DNA of 11,863 nucleotides from CAZRDB01 sp964598695 (GTDB taxonomy: Bacteria; Armatimonadota; Zipacnadia; UBA1398): positions 1 through 11,863 of the forward strand of contig CAZRDB010000158.1 in assembly GCA_964598695.1 (NCBI GenBank), read 5' to 3'. The notes under the pieces are model-generated. The model was not told where the DNA came from and ran no database searches. It worked only from the letters and a program-made list of their open reading frames with translations. A program made the position numbers and the translations under genes. Every line of letters begins with the position of its first letter. Within the stretch, counting starts at the first letter, position 1. Positions 1-6,252 of the stretch are shown here, piece after piece.

Positions 1-772
1 GATAGACCTTCACGAGCACCCAGTAGCCGAAGGTGATGAAGACCTGCTTCCGGGCCCCGAAGAGGATGTGCATCACGTAGTAGAGCCAGTACTTGCCCTT
101 GAACACGAGCCGCGGACGCTCGGCGCGACTGCCCACGTCGCGCATTCGCAGCAGCAGGAGCGCCGCCGCGATCGCGCCGACGGCGCCCAGCCAGAAGACG
201 ATGTCGAACTGCCATTTCGCGAGGTCAATGGTCGCGCCGACCGGCTGCGTGGGCGACGGGGCGGTACGGCCCCCGGTGAAGTGGAAGACACCCCAGACCG
301 TGACGGCGCCGAGGATGCTGCCCACGACGCCGGCGGCGCTGATCTGCCCGAGCCGCTTGCCGCGCTCGTGCTCGCCGCCGAGCCAGATCCCGATCGAGCT
401 GCGCACGGGCATCATCAGGTGCTCGCCCGTCGAGCGGATCACGGTTGCGACCACCATCGCGGTCCACATGTGCCCGACGCCGATGAGCCCGACGAAGCCG
501 AGCGCGCCGGCCAGGGCGGCGATCGCGGCGACCCGCGTCTCGGTGACCGCCGCGAGCAGGCCCATCAGGAGCACGACGAGCAGACCCGGCAGCTCGCGCC
601 AGATCTCGAGGGCCCCTCGCGTCGTCTCGCCGATGTGGAACTGGCTGCTCAGGAAGTTGTTGAACGTGTTGCCGAAGGCGCTGTCGGTGTAGGCAACGAG
701 GAGCATCGCGAGCAGGAAGACCGGGAACTCGGGGTGGGCCTTCTGCGCGCGTCGGTACAGCCGGGTGAGCAT
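1..772 (-). CDS. MFS-type transporter, N-terminal half (runs off window)
   Basis: The minus-strand frame opens at ATG 772-770 and stays open to base 1, giving 257 codons without a stop; the C-terminal half lies outside the window. An AGAGGA Shine-Dalgarno (plus-strand 779-784) sits 6 nt upstream, which supports this start. The translation begins MLTRLYRRAQKAHPEF and has about six hydrophobic segments, near residues 17-36, 61-77, 82-100, 103-115, 142-162 and 190-210. A basic cytoplasmic loop and the start of a seventh segment follow. This 6-helix plus loop layout, with a polar loop (TETR) between helices 2 and 3 where MFS motif A sits, indicates a major facilitator superfamily permease of the inner membrane. 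The substrate cannot be read from the sequence. The neighbouring divergent secreted glycoside hydrolase makes a sugar plausible, but this is inference from context. I am sure of the gene, fairly sure of the superfamily, and not of its role. Confidence 0.8.
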   Translation of the reverse strand, partial: MLTRLYRRAQKAHPEFPVFLLAMLLVAYTDSAFGNTFNNFLSSQFHIGETTRGALEIWRELPGLLVVLLMGLLAAVTETRVAAIAALAGALGFVGLIGVGHMWTAMVVATVIRSTGEHLMMPVRSSIGIWLGGEHERGKRLGQISAAGVVGSILGAVTVWGVFHFTGGRTAPSPTQPVGATIDLAKWQFDIVFWLGAVGAIAAALLLLRMRDVGSRAERPRLVFKGKYWLYYVMHILFGARKQVFITFGYWVLVKVY

Positions 773-778
773 ATGCGA

Positions 779-784
779 TCCTCT
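779..784 (-). promoter_or_regulatory. Ribosome binding site of the MFS transporter
   Basis: AGAGGA on the minus strand lies 6 nt upstream of the ATG at 772-770. It fixes the start of the partial transporter gene. Confidence 0.6.
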
Positions 785-856
785 GTTCGTGTGGGGCGCC
801 GGGGCCGGTCGGTGCGGGGCCTCGCCGCGGCGTCGGCAGGGGAGTGCCGACAGAGC

Positions 857-868
857 GATATCATACAG
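857..868. promoter_or_regulatory. Possible promoter core in the divergent transporter/hydrolase gap
   Basis: The 163-nt gap 773-935 separates divergently transcribed genes and is GC-rich except for an AT-rich patch, GATATCATAC, near 857-866. It offers a -10-like TATGAT on the minus strand (860-865) and TATCAT on the plus strand (859-864). No convincing -35 element lies at the right distance in either direction. This is a weak prediction, useful mainly as the only AT-rich spot in the gap. Confidence 0.25.
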
Positions 869-921
869 GAGGCGGGCGCAGCCGTCGGCGGGAAAGCGCA
901 TCGCGTGCGGATTCGCGCTCG

Positions 922-928
922 AAGGAGG
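922..928 (+). promoter_or_regulatory. Strong Shine-Dalgarno deciding a GTG start
   Basis: AAGGAGG lies 7 nt upstream of GTG 936-938. It selects this start over the in-frame GTG far upstream at 765 and over ATG 951, which would be 22 nt from the site. Confidence 0.75.
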
Positions 929-935
929 CAGGGAC

Positions 936-2903
936 GTGAGGTGCGCCGCGATGGCTCTGTGTGTTCTGGGCGCGTTCGTCGGGCAGTCGGAGGCCGTGCG
1001 AGCCGAGTGGATCACGCGATTCGCCGACCCCTGGCATCCGGGCCGGACTGACCTCAGCGGTGATTTCGGCCCGATCAACGGGGAGCAGACGACGCTCACG
1101 CGCACGGAGGCCGGCACGCTGCGGGTGGAGGCGCGCTTCCCCCGTGCTCCCGAGGGCTACGGCGGCCTCTGGATGACGCTGCGCGGGCCGCAGCAGTCGG
1201 CCCACGTCACGCTGGACCTCGCGCGCTGGCGCGGCATCCGGTTCGCCGTGCGCGGCCGCGTGCTCGCGCCCGAGGAGGCAGCCGGGGAGGCCGAAGCGGT
1301 CACGGTGCGGGCCGAGCTGAAGGACGGCGCCCGCACGTGGGAGCGGACCGTGTACCACACGTTCGCCATCGCGCCGGCGGAGGAGTGGTCGGAGGTGATC
1401 CTGCCGGCCGACCTGGCCGACCGCTCGTTCTGGCGGACCGAGGGGCCGGGCCCGGACGCGCACCGGATGAAGGAGCTGGTGCTGCTGCTCGAGGCGAAGA
1501 CGAACCCACGCGGCGCCGCACTGGAGCTGGACGACTTCGCCCTCGTGAGTGACGGTGCGGCCGAGGCGTCGCTCAGCGATGACCGGATCCTCGACGAGGC
1601 GGCCGAGGGGGCGTTCCGGTTCCTGTGGGACTACGCCCACCCCGAGCTGGGTCTCGTCGCCGACTGCTCGACCAACCCGGACGCCTACTCAGCCGCGGGG
1701 ACCGGGTTCGGGCTCGCGGCGTGGTGTGAGGGGGCGGAGCGGGGCTGGGTAGCGCGCTCGGAGGCGGCCGAACGCACCCGACGGCTGCTGCGATTCCTCG
1801 TCGATGCCCCGAGCGGACCCCAGAGCGAGGGCGTGACGAGCTACCGCGGCTTCTTCTACCACTTCGTTGGCCGCGACGGCCGCAGGCTCGGGGGCTGCGA
1901 GCTCTCGACCGTCGACACGGCGCTGCTCCTGTGGGGCGCGCTGTGCTGTGCCGGGTACTACGACCGGCCCGAGGAGGCCGACATCCGGGCGCTCGCGGCA
2001 CGGCTCGTGGAGGCGCCCGACTGGCGATGGATGCTCGCGGACAACGGGCTGATCCGCCACGGGTGGCGTCCCGAGGACGGCGGCCGGTTCCTGGACGCGA
2101 CGTGGGACGTGTACACCGACGAGACGCTGCTCGTGACACTCCTCGCGGCCGGAGCGAGGGGGGGGGCCGCAGTCCCGCGCGACGTGCTGTGGCGGTGGCT
2201 GCGCGTGCCCGTCACCTCTCCGGCGGGGGAATCGTTCGTGGCCACCTACCCGGGCGCGCTGTTCACCTACCTCTTCGCCTCCTGCTTCCTGCCCCCGCGC
2301 GCGCTGGATCGGCTCGACGCCCACCCCACGTTGCCCGTCAACTGGTGGGCGAACACGGCATCGGCCGTGCGGTCGGACGCCGCCTACTGCCATGCCCACC
2401 CCGAGGTGTTCGGCGAGGACGCCTGGGGCCTCAGCGCCTGTGCGGGGGTCGCGGACGGCTGCCTTGTCTACCACGCCTATGGCGCGCCGCCGGTGCTCGA
2501 GTTCCGCGACGGGAGACTCGTGCAGCGCGACGCCCCGCACTGGATCGGAGTGCCGGGACCCGACGGCAACACGCGATGGGTCGATGACACCTCGGTGGTT
2601 GCCCCGTACGCCGCAGGGGGGGCTCTCTGCTTCGCGCCGGAGGAGGCGCTCCGGGCGCTCCGCGCGTACCGCGAGCGGTACGACCTGTGGCGCGGCGCCG
2701 ACTGCGGCTTCGCCGACTGCTTCGCGCCCCAGGGAGACTACGTCGGGCGGGCCGGCTTCTCGATCGACGCCGGCCCGATGCTGCTCGGGATCGCCAACTA
2801 CCGCGCGGTCCGGGGCGGCGGCGAGAGCGCCGTGTGGCGCGCGGTGATGGCGACACCCGAGGCCCGCCGAGCCGTGGCGCTCCTGCACGGCGGGGCTCCG
2901 TGA
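936..2903 (+). CDS. Secreted glycoamylase-like glycoside hydrolase (COG5368/GH144-type)
   Basis: The predicted protein is 655 aa. The GTG start is chosen for its AAGGAGG site. It gives a short signal peptide (residues 1-23; hydrophobic core then AVRA before EW), so the protein should be exported. Residues ~24-210 form a beta-rich, carbohydrate-binding-like module of unknown specificity. Residues ~216-650 match the glycoamylase-like alpha/alpha-barrel family. Its hallmarks are AFRFLWDYAHPELGLV, GTGFGLAAW, GFFYHF, CELSTVDTALLLWGA (E322, D327), WDVYTDETLL (W390-L399), WGLSAC (497-502), APEEALRALRAYRERY and DAGPMLLGIANYR (D611 on). Characterised relatives (GH144/GH162) cleave beta-1,2-glucans, but many members have no known substrate, so the exact activity is open. 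The catalytic part has 12 cysteines, many for such an enzyme. The gene is divergent from an MFS transporter and convergent with the next gene, with 10 nt between stops. A G9 run occurs at 2158-2166. Confidence 0.86.
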   Translation: MRCAAMALCVLGAFVGQSEAVRAEWITRFADPWHPGRTDLSGDFGPINGEQTTLTRTEAGTLRVEARFPRAPEGYGGLWMTLRGPQQSAHVTLDLARWRGIRFAVRGRVLAPEEAAGEAEAVTVRAELKDGARTWERTVYHTFAIAPAEEWSEVILPADLADRSFWRTEGPGPDAHRMKELVLLLEAKTNPRGAALELDDFALVSDGAAEASLSDDRILDEAAEGAFRFLWDYAHPELGLVADCSTNPDAYSAAGTGFGLAAWCEGAERGWVARSEAAERTRRLLRFLVDAPSGPQSEGVTSYRGFFYHFVGRDGRRLGGCELSTVDTALLLWGALCCAGYYDRPEEADIRALAARLVEAPDWRWMLADNGLIRHGWRPEDGGRFLDATWDVYTDETLLVTLLAAGARGGAAVPRDVLWRWLRVPVTSPAGESFVATYPGALFTYLFASCFLPPRALDRLDAHPTLPVNWWANTASAVRSDAAYCHAHPEVFGEDAWGLSACAGVADGCLVYHAYGAPPVLEFRDGRLVQRDAPHWIGVPGPDGNTRWVDDTSVVAPYAAGGALCFAPEEALRALRAYRERYDLWRGADCGFADCFAPQGDYVGRAGFSIDAGPMLLGIANYRAVRGGGESAVWRAVMATPEARRAVALLHGGAP

Positions 2904-2910
2904 GCCACGG
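2886..2910. terminator. Possible weak bidirectional hairpin at a convergent junction
   Basis: CACGG (2886-2890), CCGTG (2898-2902) and CACGG (2906-2910) can form two mutually exclusive 5-bp hairpins, with loops of 7 and 3 nt. They sit exactly where two convergent genes end. There is no T-tract on either side, so this is not a standard intrinsic terminator. It may simply help to stop or protect the two opposing transcripts. Confidence 0.25.
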
Positions 2911-2913
2911 GCG

Positions 2914-3306
2914 CTACTTCACCGGCAGGAAACGGCCCTTGGCGCGTGCGAGGATGACTCCGTCGCCATCGGTGAGCACCGCGGACATCTCGATCAGTCG
3001 GGGGCCCTGCCTCTCGGCCGTGGCCCGCGCGATGCCGCACGCGCCGACGCGTAGCGGCGCGAGGTACCGGATCGTCAGTTCGGCCGTGGCGAACTGGAGG
3101 CCCTGCGCCCACAGCCAACGGGCCATCACCTCGTCCAGCACGGTCGCGATCAGCCCGCCGTGGACGATCCCGTCGTAGCCCTGGTGGGCCGCTTCGGGCC
3201 GGAACTCCGTGACGTAGGAGTCGTCCTCCTCGCGGAACGTGAGCTTGAGGCCGATGGGGTTGTTGGGGCCGCAGGCGAAGCAGAGCCCCTCGGTGGCTTC
3301 GAGCAT
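2914..3306 (-). CDS. PaaI-like hotdog-fold thioesterase (4HBT superfamily)
   Basis: The predicted protein is 130 aa, the usual length for a single hotdog domain. It starts at ATG 3306-3304, with AGGAG (plus-strand 3316-3320) 9 nt upstream inside the end of the previous gene. The N-terminal CFACGPNNPIGLKL block (residues 9-22) is typical of the PaaI-like subgroup. The central hotdog helix carries GIVHGGLIATVLDE (residues 46-59), with the HGG signature at 49-51 and acidic D58/E59 in the catalytic region. Family members hydrolyse acyl-CoA or aryl-CoA thioesters in the cytoplasm, usually as dimers or tetramers; the substrate here is unknown. It follows the DinG-like helicase gene by only 3 nt on the same strand, so the two are almost certainly co-transcribed. 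No functional link between a thioesterase and a repair helicase is evident. Confidence 0.88.
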   Translation of the reverse strand: MLEATEGLCFACGPNNPIGLKLTFREEDDSYVTEFRPEAAHQGYDGIVHGGLIATVLDEVMARWLWAQGLQFATAELTIRYLAPLRVGACGIARATAERQGPRLIEMSAVLTDGDGVILARAKGRFLPVK

Positions 3307-3309
3307 GTG

Positions 3310-6099
3310 CTACGTCTCCTGTCTGGGTGCGGTGAACCAGGCGCGGACCTTCTCCTCGACCGTCTCAAGCGGCTTGCGCACGATCGGGCAGCCGGGGAGA
3401 GCCTCGAGAAACCAACGGCCGTAGGACTTCCGCAGCACGCGCGAGTCGAGCAGGATCATGCAGCCGCGGTCCCTCCGGCTGCGGATCAGGCGACCCATCG
3501 CCTGGCGGAACGTGATGACGGCCTTGGGGAGGTAGTAGTCGAGCATGGGGTTGCCCCCGCGCTCCTCGGTGCGTCGCCAGCGGGCCTCGACGATCGGCTC
3601 CGAGGGCACGGCGAACGGCACGCGTGTCAGGATCACCGACTCGAGCGCCTCGCCGGGCACATCGACACCCTCGAAGAACGAGCGGGTGGCGAAGAGCACC
3701 GAGTCGACCTCCTCGCGGAAGGTCCGGTGCAGCTCGGCCGTCGAGCCGGTCCGGCTCTGGCAGTAGGCCGGGATCCCGTGCTCGCGCAGGTGGGGCGCGC
3801 ACAGGGCGTACGAGGTGTCAAGGTGGGCGCGCGAGGTGAACAGCACCAGCGCTCGCCCGCGGCTGGCGACGACGAGGCGCAGGATCGCGGCCGAGACGGC
3901 CTCGATCCAGCCCTCCTCGGCCGGGTCGGGGATGTCGCTCGGGATCAGCGCGAGCGCCTGGCGGCCGTAGTCGAACTCGCTCGGGAAGACCCGCGTCACG
4001 AGGCGCTCGGGCACGCGGTCGCCGCCCAGGCGGCGTACGGAGTAGCCCATCTCGCCGCCGACGGCCAGCGTGGCCGAGGTGAGCACCACGGTGCGGTTGG
4101 GCTCCAGCACGCGGCGCGCGACTACGGCGCCGGCGTCGATCGGCGCGGCGCAGAAGCGGACGCTCCGCCCGTCGCGCTCGATGTAGTGGACGGAGTCGGC
4201 GACCTCGAGCGAAACGACGCTCTGGCAGTGCTCCGCCGCGTCGGTAAGGGTGTCGGCGGTCGTCGCCAGCTCGCGGGCGAGCCCCTGTTGGACCTCGGCA
4301 GGGACCTCGGTCGGGGAGAGGGTGGGGACCTCGCCGGCGAGGCTGCCGAGGTAGTCGGCCAGCGTCTCGAGCATCGCCGCGATCTCGCCGGCCTCGGTCC
4401 GCGCGGCGCGGCCCTCGCTGCGCGCGAAGTCCTCCTCCTCGAGCCGGATGCGCGGCCCCTGCCTCCCTCGCTCGAGTCGGCGGTAGAAGCTCTCGGAAGC
4501 GCTCTGGAAGCGGGGGAGGGCGTCGAGCAGGTCGCTCACGAGCCGGTCCGCCTCGTCGCGCACCTCCACGATCTCGTCGGGCGGCGGGTCGCAGGACTCG
4601 ACGATCAGGTCGAGCACCTCGAGCAGGCTGGCCGCCTCGCCCGGGCGATGGAGCGGGGCCAGGGCCTTCTCGAGTTCCTCAGCCGAGACGGCGAGGGTCG
4701 CGTGGTCGGTCGCGATGTCCTCGAGCGTGTGGGCCTCGTCGAACACGTAGCGGGTCGCGTCCGGCAGAGCGCTGGACTGGCCGCCCGAGAAGAACAGCGC
4801 GTGGTTCATCACGATGAGGTCGGAGGCAGCCGCGCGCTCGCGCAGCCGGACCAGGGCGCAGCCGCGGCGCTGGGGGCAGGCGGAGCCGAGGCAGCTCTCG
4901 GGATCGGCTGCGAGAGGCTGGAGCCGCCCCCACTGCTCGCCGGCGGGGTCGAGTCGCAGCTCGGAGAAGTCCAGCGTCGCGCTGCGGGCGGCCCAGGAGA
5001 GCAGCGGGAGCAGGGCGGCGTGGTCCTCGGCGATCAGGTGACCCTGGCCCTCCTGGTAGCGCGCGAGGAGCTTGCCGACGCAGAGGTAGTTGCGGCGCCC
5101 CTTCATCACCATGGCCCGGACATCGAGGCCGGTGGCGCTGAGAAGCAGGGGGACGTCCTTGGTCATGAGCTGGTCCTGCAGCGTCTTGGTCGCGGTTGAG
5201 ACGACGACGCGCTCGCCCGTGGCGAGCGCGTGGAGCGCGAGGGGCACCAGGTAGGCGAGGGACTTACCGACACCCGTACCGGCCTCGACCAGGAGCACCT
5301 CGTCGTTGCGGAGGGCCTCGCCGACGGCCTCGCCCATCTCGACCTGCAGGGAGCGGGCCTCATAGCCCTCGAGGGCGCGGGCGAGCAGGCCGTCGGGCCC
5401 GAGGACCATCCCCACGGTCAGCGGGTGGCGCAGGAGGCTCGGGTCGGGTCTCGGGGGCCTCTCGGGCTTCTGGCGGCTCACGAGCGCGCCGGCCATTCCG
5501 GAGAGCAACTCGGCTCTGGCGCCCGAGGCGGTGGCCAGCTCGATGGTCTCGCGGAAGAGGGGGACGGTGGGCCACTCGAGCGCCTCGGCGAGCCGGAGGC
5601 ACTCGCGCAGCAACGCGGGAGGCACCTCGTAGCGGAGGGTCTCGCGGAGGCCGTCGAGGCAGGCGCGGACGGTCTGAGCGACCAGCTCGGGCCGGGGGGC
5701 GTGAGGGGCGGAGATCCCGACCTGGGCGGCCATCTCTCCGATGTCCTCGACCCGCAGCTCGGGCCAGGCGATGCGGAAGGCTCCGGTGACATCGCGGAGC
5801 ACGAGATCGGACCGGGCGGCGCGCAGGGGGCCTCGCAGCAGGCTGGGTATGCCGTAGAGCAGCAGGGTCTCGCCGTGCGGGCACTCGTCGAGCAGCTCGT
5901 GAAGGCCCTCGGCGAGGGTCCGCGCATGGGGGAGGGCGCTCGGGGGGATCAGGTAGGGGGCGAGGAGCGACTCCGGAACGGGCCGGCCGGGGCGCACGAG
6001 CACCTCACGGATGCCGCGCGAGGAGGCGGTCCCGAGTAGGAGAGGATCGCCCCCGGCGTCATCGGGCAGGAAGACCCCGCACAGGACCGCTGGATGCAT
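3310..6099 (-). CDS. dinG: DinG/XPD-type Fe-S superfamily 2 helicase with degenerate N-terminal exonuclease-like region
   Basis: The predicted protein is 929 aa from ATG 6099-6097; the frame extends to 6195 but the added residues look non-coding. Residues ~245-920 are a DinG-family ATP-dependent 5'-3' DNA helicase. Visible motifs are Walker A AGTGVGKS (273-280), DEAH (454-457), VLTSATL (672-678), ALVLFTS (750-756), FFEGVDVPG (808-816) and QAMGRLIRSRRDRG (866-879). Four cysteines between motifs I and II (C340, C403, C408, C414; RRNYLC then CLGSACPQRRGC) are placed as in the 4Fe-4S domain of XPD/DinG. Residues 1-235 align in layout with the DnaQ-like exonuclease of Bacillus-type DinG, but the DEDD catalytic residues are absent. 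Relatives unwind forks, R-loops or G-quadruplexes. The 153-nt divergent gap to pcrA holds a LexA-box-like palindrome, so damage induction is plausible. The start has only a poor Shine-Dalgarno (GGGG next to ATG). The symbol reflects family, not proven orthology. Confidence 0.9.
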   Translation of the reverse strand: MHPAVLCGVFLPDDAGGDPLLLGTASSRGIREVLVRPGRPVPESLLAPYLIPPSALPHARTLAEGLHELLDECPHGETLLLYGIPSLLRGPLRAARSDLVLRDVTGAFRIAWPELRVEDIGEMAAQVGISAPHAPRPELVAQTVRACLDGLRETLRYEVPPALLRECLRLAEALEWPTVPLFRETIELATASGARAELLSGMAGALVSRQKPERPPRPDPSLLRHPLTVGMVLGPDGLLARALEGYEARSLQVEMGEAVGEALRNDEVLLVEAGTGVGKSLAYLVPLALHALATGERVVVSTATKTLQDQLMTKDVPLLLSATGLDVRAMVMKGRRNYLCVGKLLARYQEGQGHLIAEDHAALLPLLSWAARSATLDFSELRLDPAGEQWGRLQPLAADPESCLGSACPQRRGCALVRLRERAAASDLIVMNHALFFSGGQSSALPDATRYVFDEAHTLEDIATDHATLAVSAEELEKALAPLHRPGEAASLLEVLDLIVESCDPPPDEIVEVRDEADRLVSDLLDALPRFQSASESFYRRLERGRQGPRIRLEEEDFARSEGRAARTEAGEIAAMLETLADYLGSLAGEVPTLSPTEVPAEVQQGLARELATTADTLTDAAEHCQSVVSLEVADSVHYIERDGRSVRFCAAPIDAGAVVARRVLEPNRTVVLTSATLAVGGEMGYSVRRLGGDRVPERLVTRVFPSEFDYGRQALALIPSDIPDPAEEGWIEAVSAAILRLVVASRGRALVLFTSRAHLDTSYALCAPHLREHGIPAYCQSRTGSTAELHRTFREEVDSVLFATRSFFEGVDVPGEALESVILTRVPFAVPSEPIVEARWRRTEERGGNPMLDYYLPKAVITFRQAMGRLIRSRRDRGCMILLDSRVLRKSYGRWFLEALPGCPIVRKPLETVEEKVRAWFTAPRQET
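3316..3320 (-). promoter_or_regulatory. Ribosome binding site of the hotdog thioesterase
   Basis: AGGAG on the minus strand lies 9 nt upstream of ATG 3306-3304 and is embedded in the last codons of the DinG-like gene. Coupled translation of the two genes is therefore likely. Confidence 0.55.
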
Positions 6100-6142
6100 A
6101 CCCCGTTTGTGCGCTCGAGACGGAGGGATTCCTCCCGAGGCG

Positions 6143-6156
6143 CGAGCATGTGTTCG
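6143..6156. promoter_or_regulatory. Candidate LexA operator (SOS box, Gram-positive/Cheo type)
   Basis: CGAGCATGTGTTCG matches the CGAAC-N4-GTTCG palindrome bound by LexA in Bacillus, Actinobacteria and relatives at 9 of 10 fixed positions. The only deviation is A to G at the fourth base. It lies in the divergent gap between the DinG-like and PcrA genes, 43 nt from the first start and 96 nt from the second. Both helicase families are commonly SOS-controlled (dinG and uvrD in E. coli), so the site is in a sensible place. Binding is inferred; no LexA gene is in this window. Confidence 0.5.
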
Positions 6157-6189
6157 GGGGCGGCCGGAAGGAACGGGGCGACGACCCTG

Positions 6190-6195
6190 TAACAT
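6190..6195 (+). promoter_or_regulatory. Possible -10 element of the pcrA transcript
   Basis: TAACAT is the only -10-like hexamer in the GC-rich upstream region of pcrA. It would place the transcript start about 50 nt before the ATG. No matching -35 hexamer is seen 16-18 nt upstream, so this call is weak. Confidence 0.25.
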
Positions 6196-6242
6196 TAGGG
6201 AGCCGGTCGGCGGGCCCGTGGGCGCGTCCGGCCCGGCTTCCC

Positions 6243-6247
6243 GGAGG
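6243..6247 (+). promoter_or_regulatory. Ribosome binding site of pcrA
   Basis: GGAGG ends 5 nt before ATG 6253-6255. It favours this ATG over the in-frame GTG at 6247, which overlaps the site itself. Confidence 0.65.
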
Positions 6248-6252
6248 TGTGC

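Noticed and set aside
765..935. Upstream extension of the hydrolase to GTG 765
   Set aside because: The added residues are Arg-rich, would bury the signal peptide, overlap the divergent transporter gene start, and lack the strong ribosome site found at 922-928.
936..1010. Possible lipoprotein signal (Cys at residue 9) in the hydrolase
   Set aside because: The residues before this Cys (MAL) do not fit a lipobox, which needs Gly, Ala or Ser directly before the Cys. A standard signal-peptidase site after AVRA fits better.
1689..2888. 399-codon open frame on the minus strand opposite the hydrolase
   Set aside because: It shows no recognisable motif and biased composition typical of a shadow frame; the plus strand encodes a clear enzyme.
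3160..5199. 679-codon open frame on the plus strand opposite the DinG-like gene
   Set aside because: Its translation is low-complexity (rich in E, G, A, R, V) with no recognisable domain and lies fully antisense to a gene with complete helicase motifs. Long antisense open frames are expected at this GC content.
6122..6135. GGAGG-GATT-CCTCC inverted repeat upstream of the DinG-like gene
   Set aside because: A 5-bp GC stem is expected often in such sequence; it is too far from the start to act as a ribosome site and has no T-tract to be a terminator.
6100..6195. N-terminal extension of the DinG-like protein to 6195
   Set aside because: The extra 32 residues are basic and low-complexity, and would place coding sequence over the LexA-like box and the likely promoter region.
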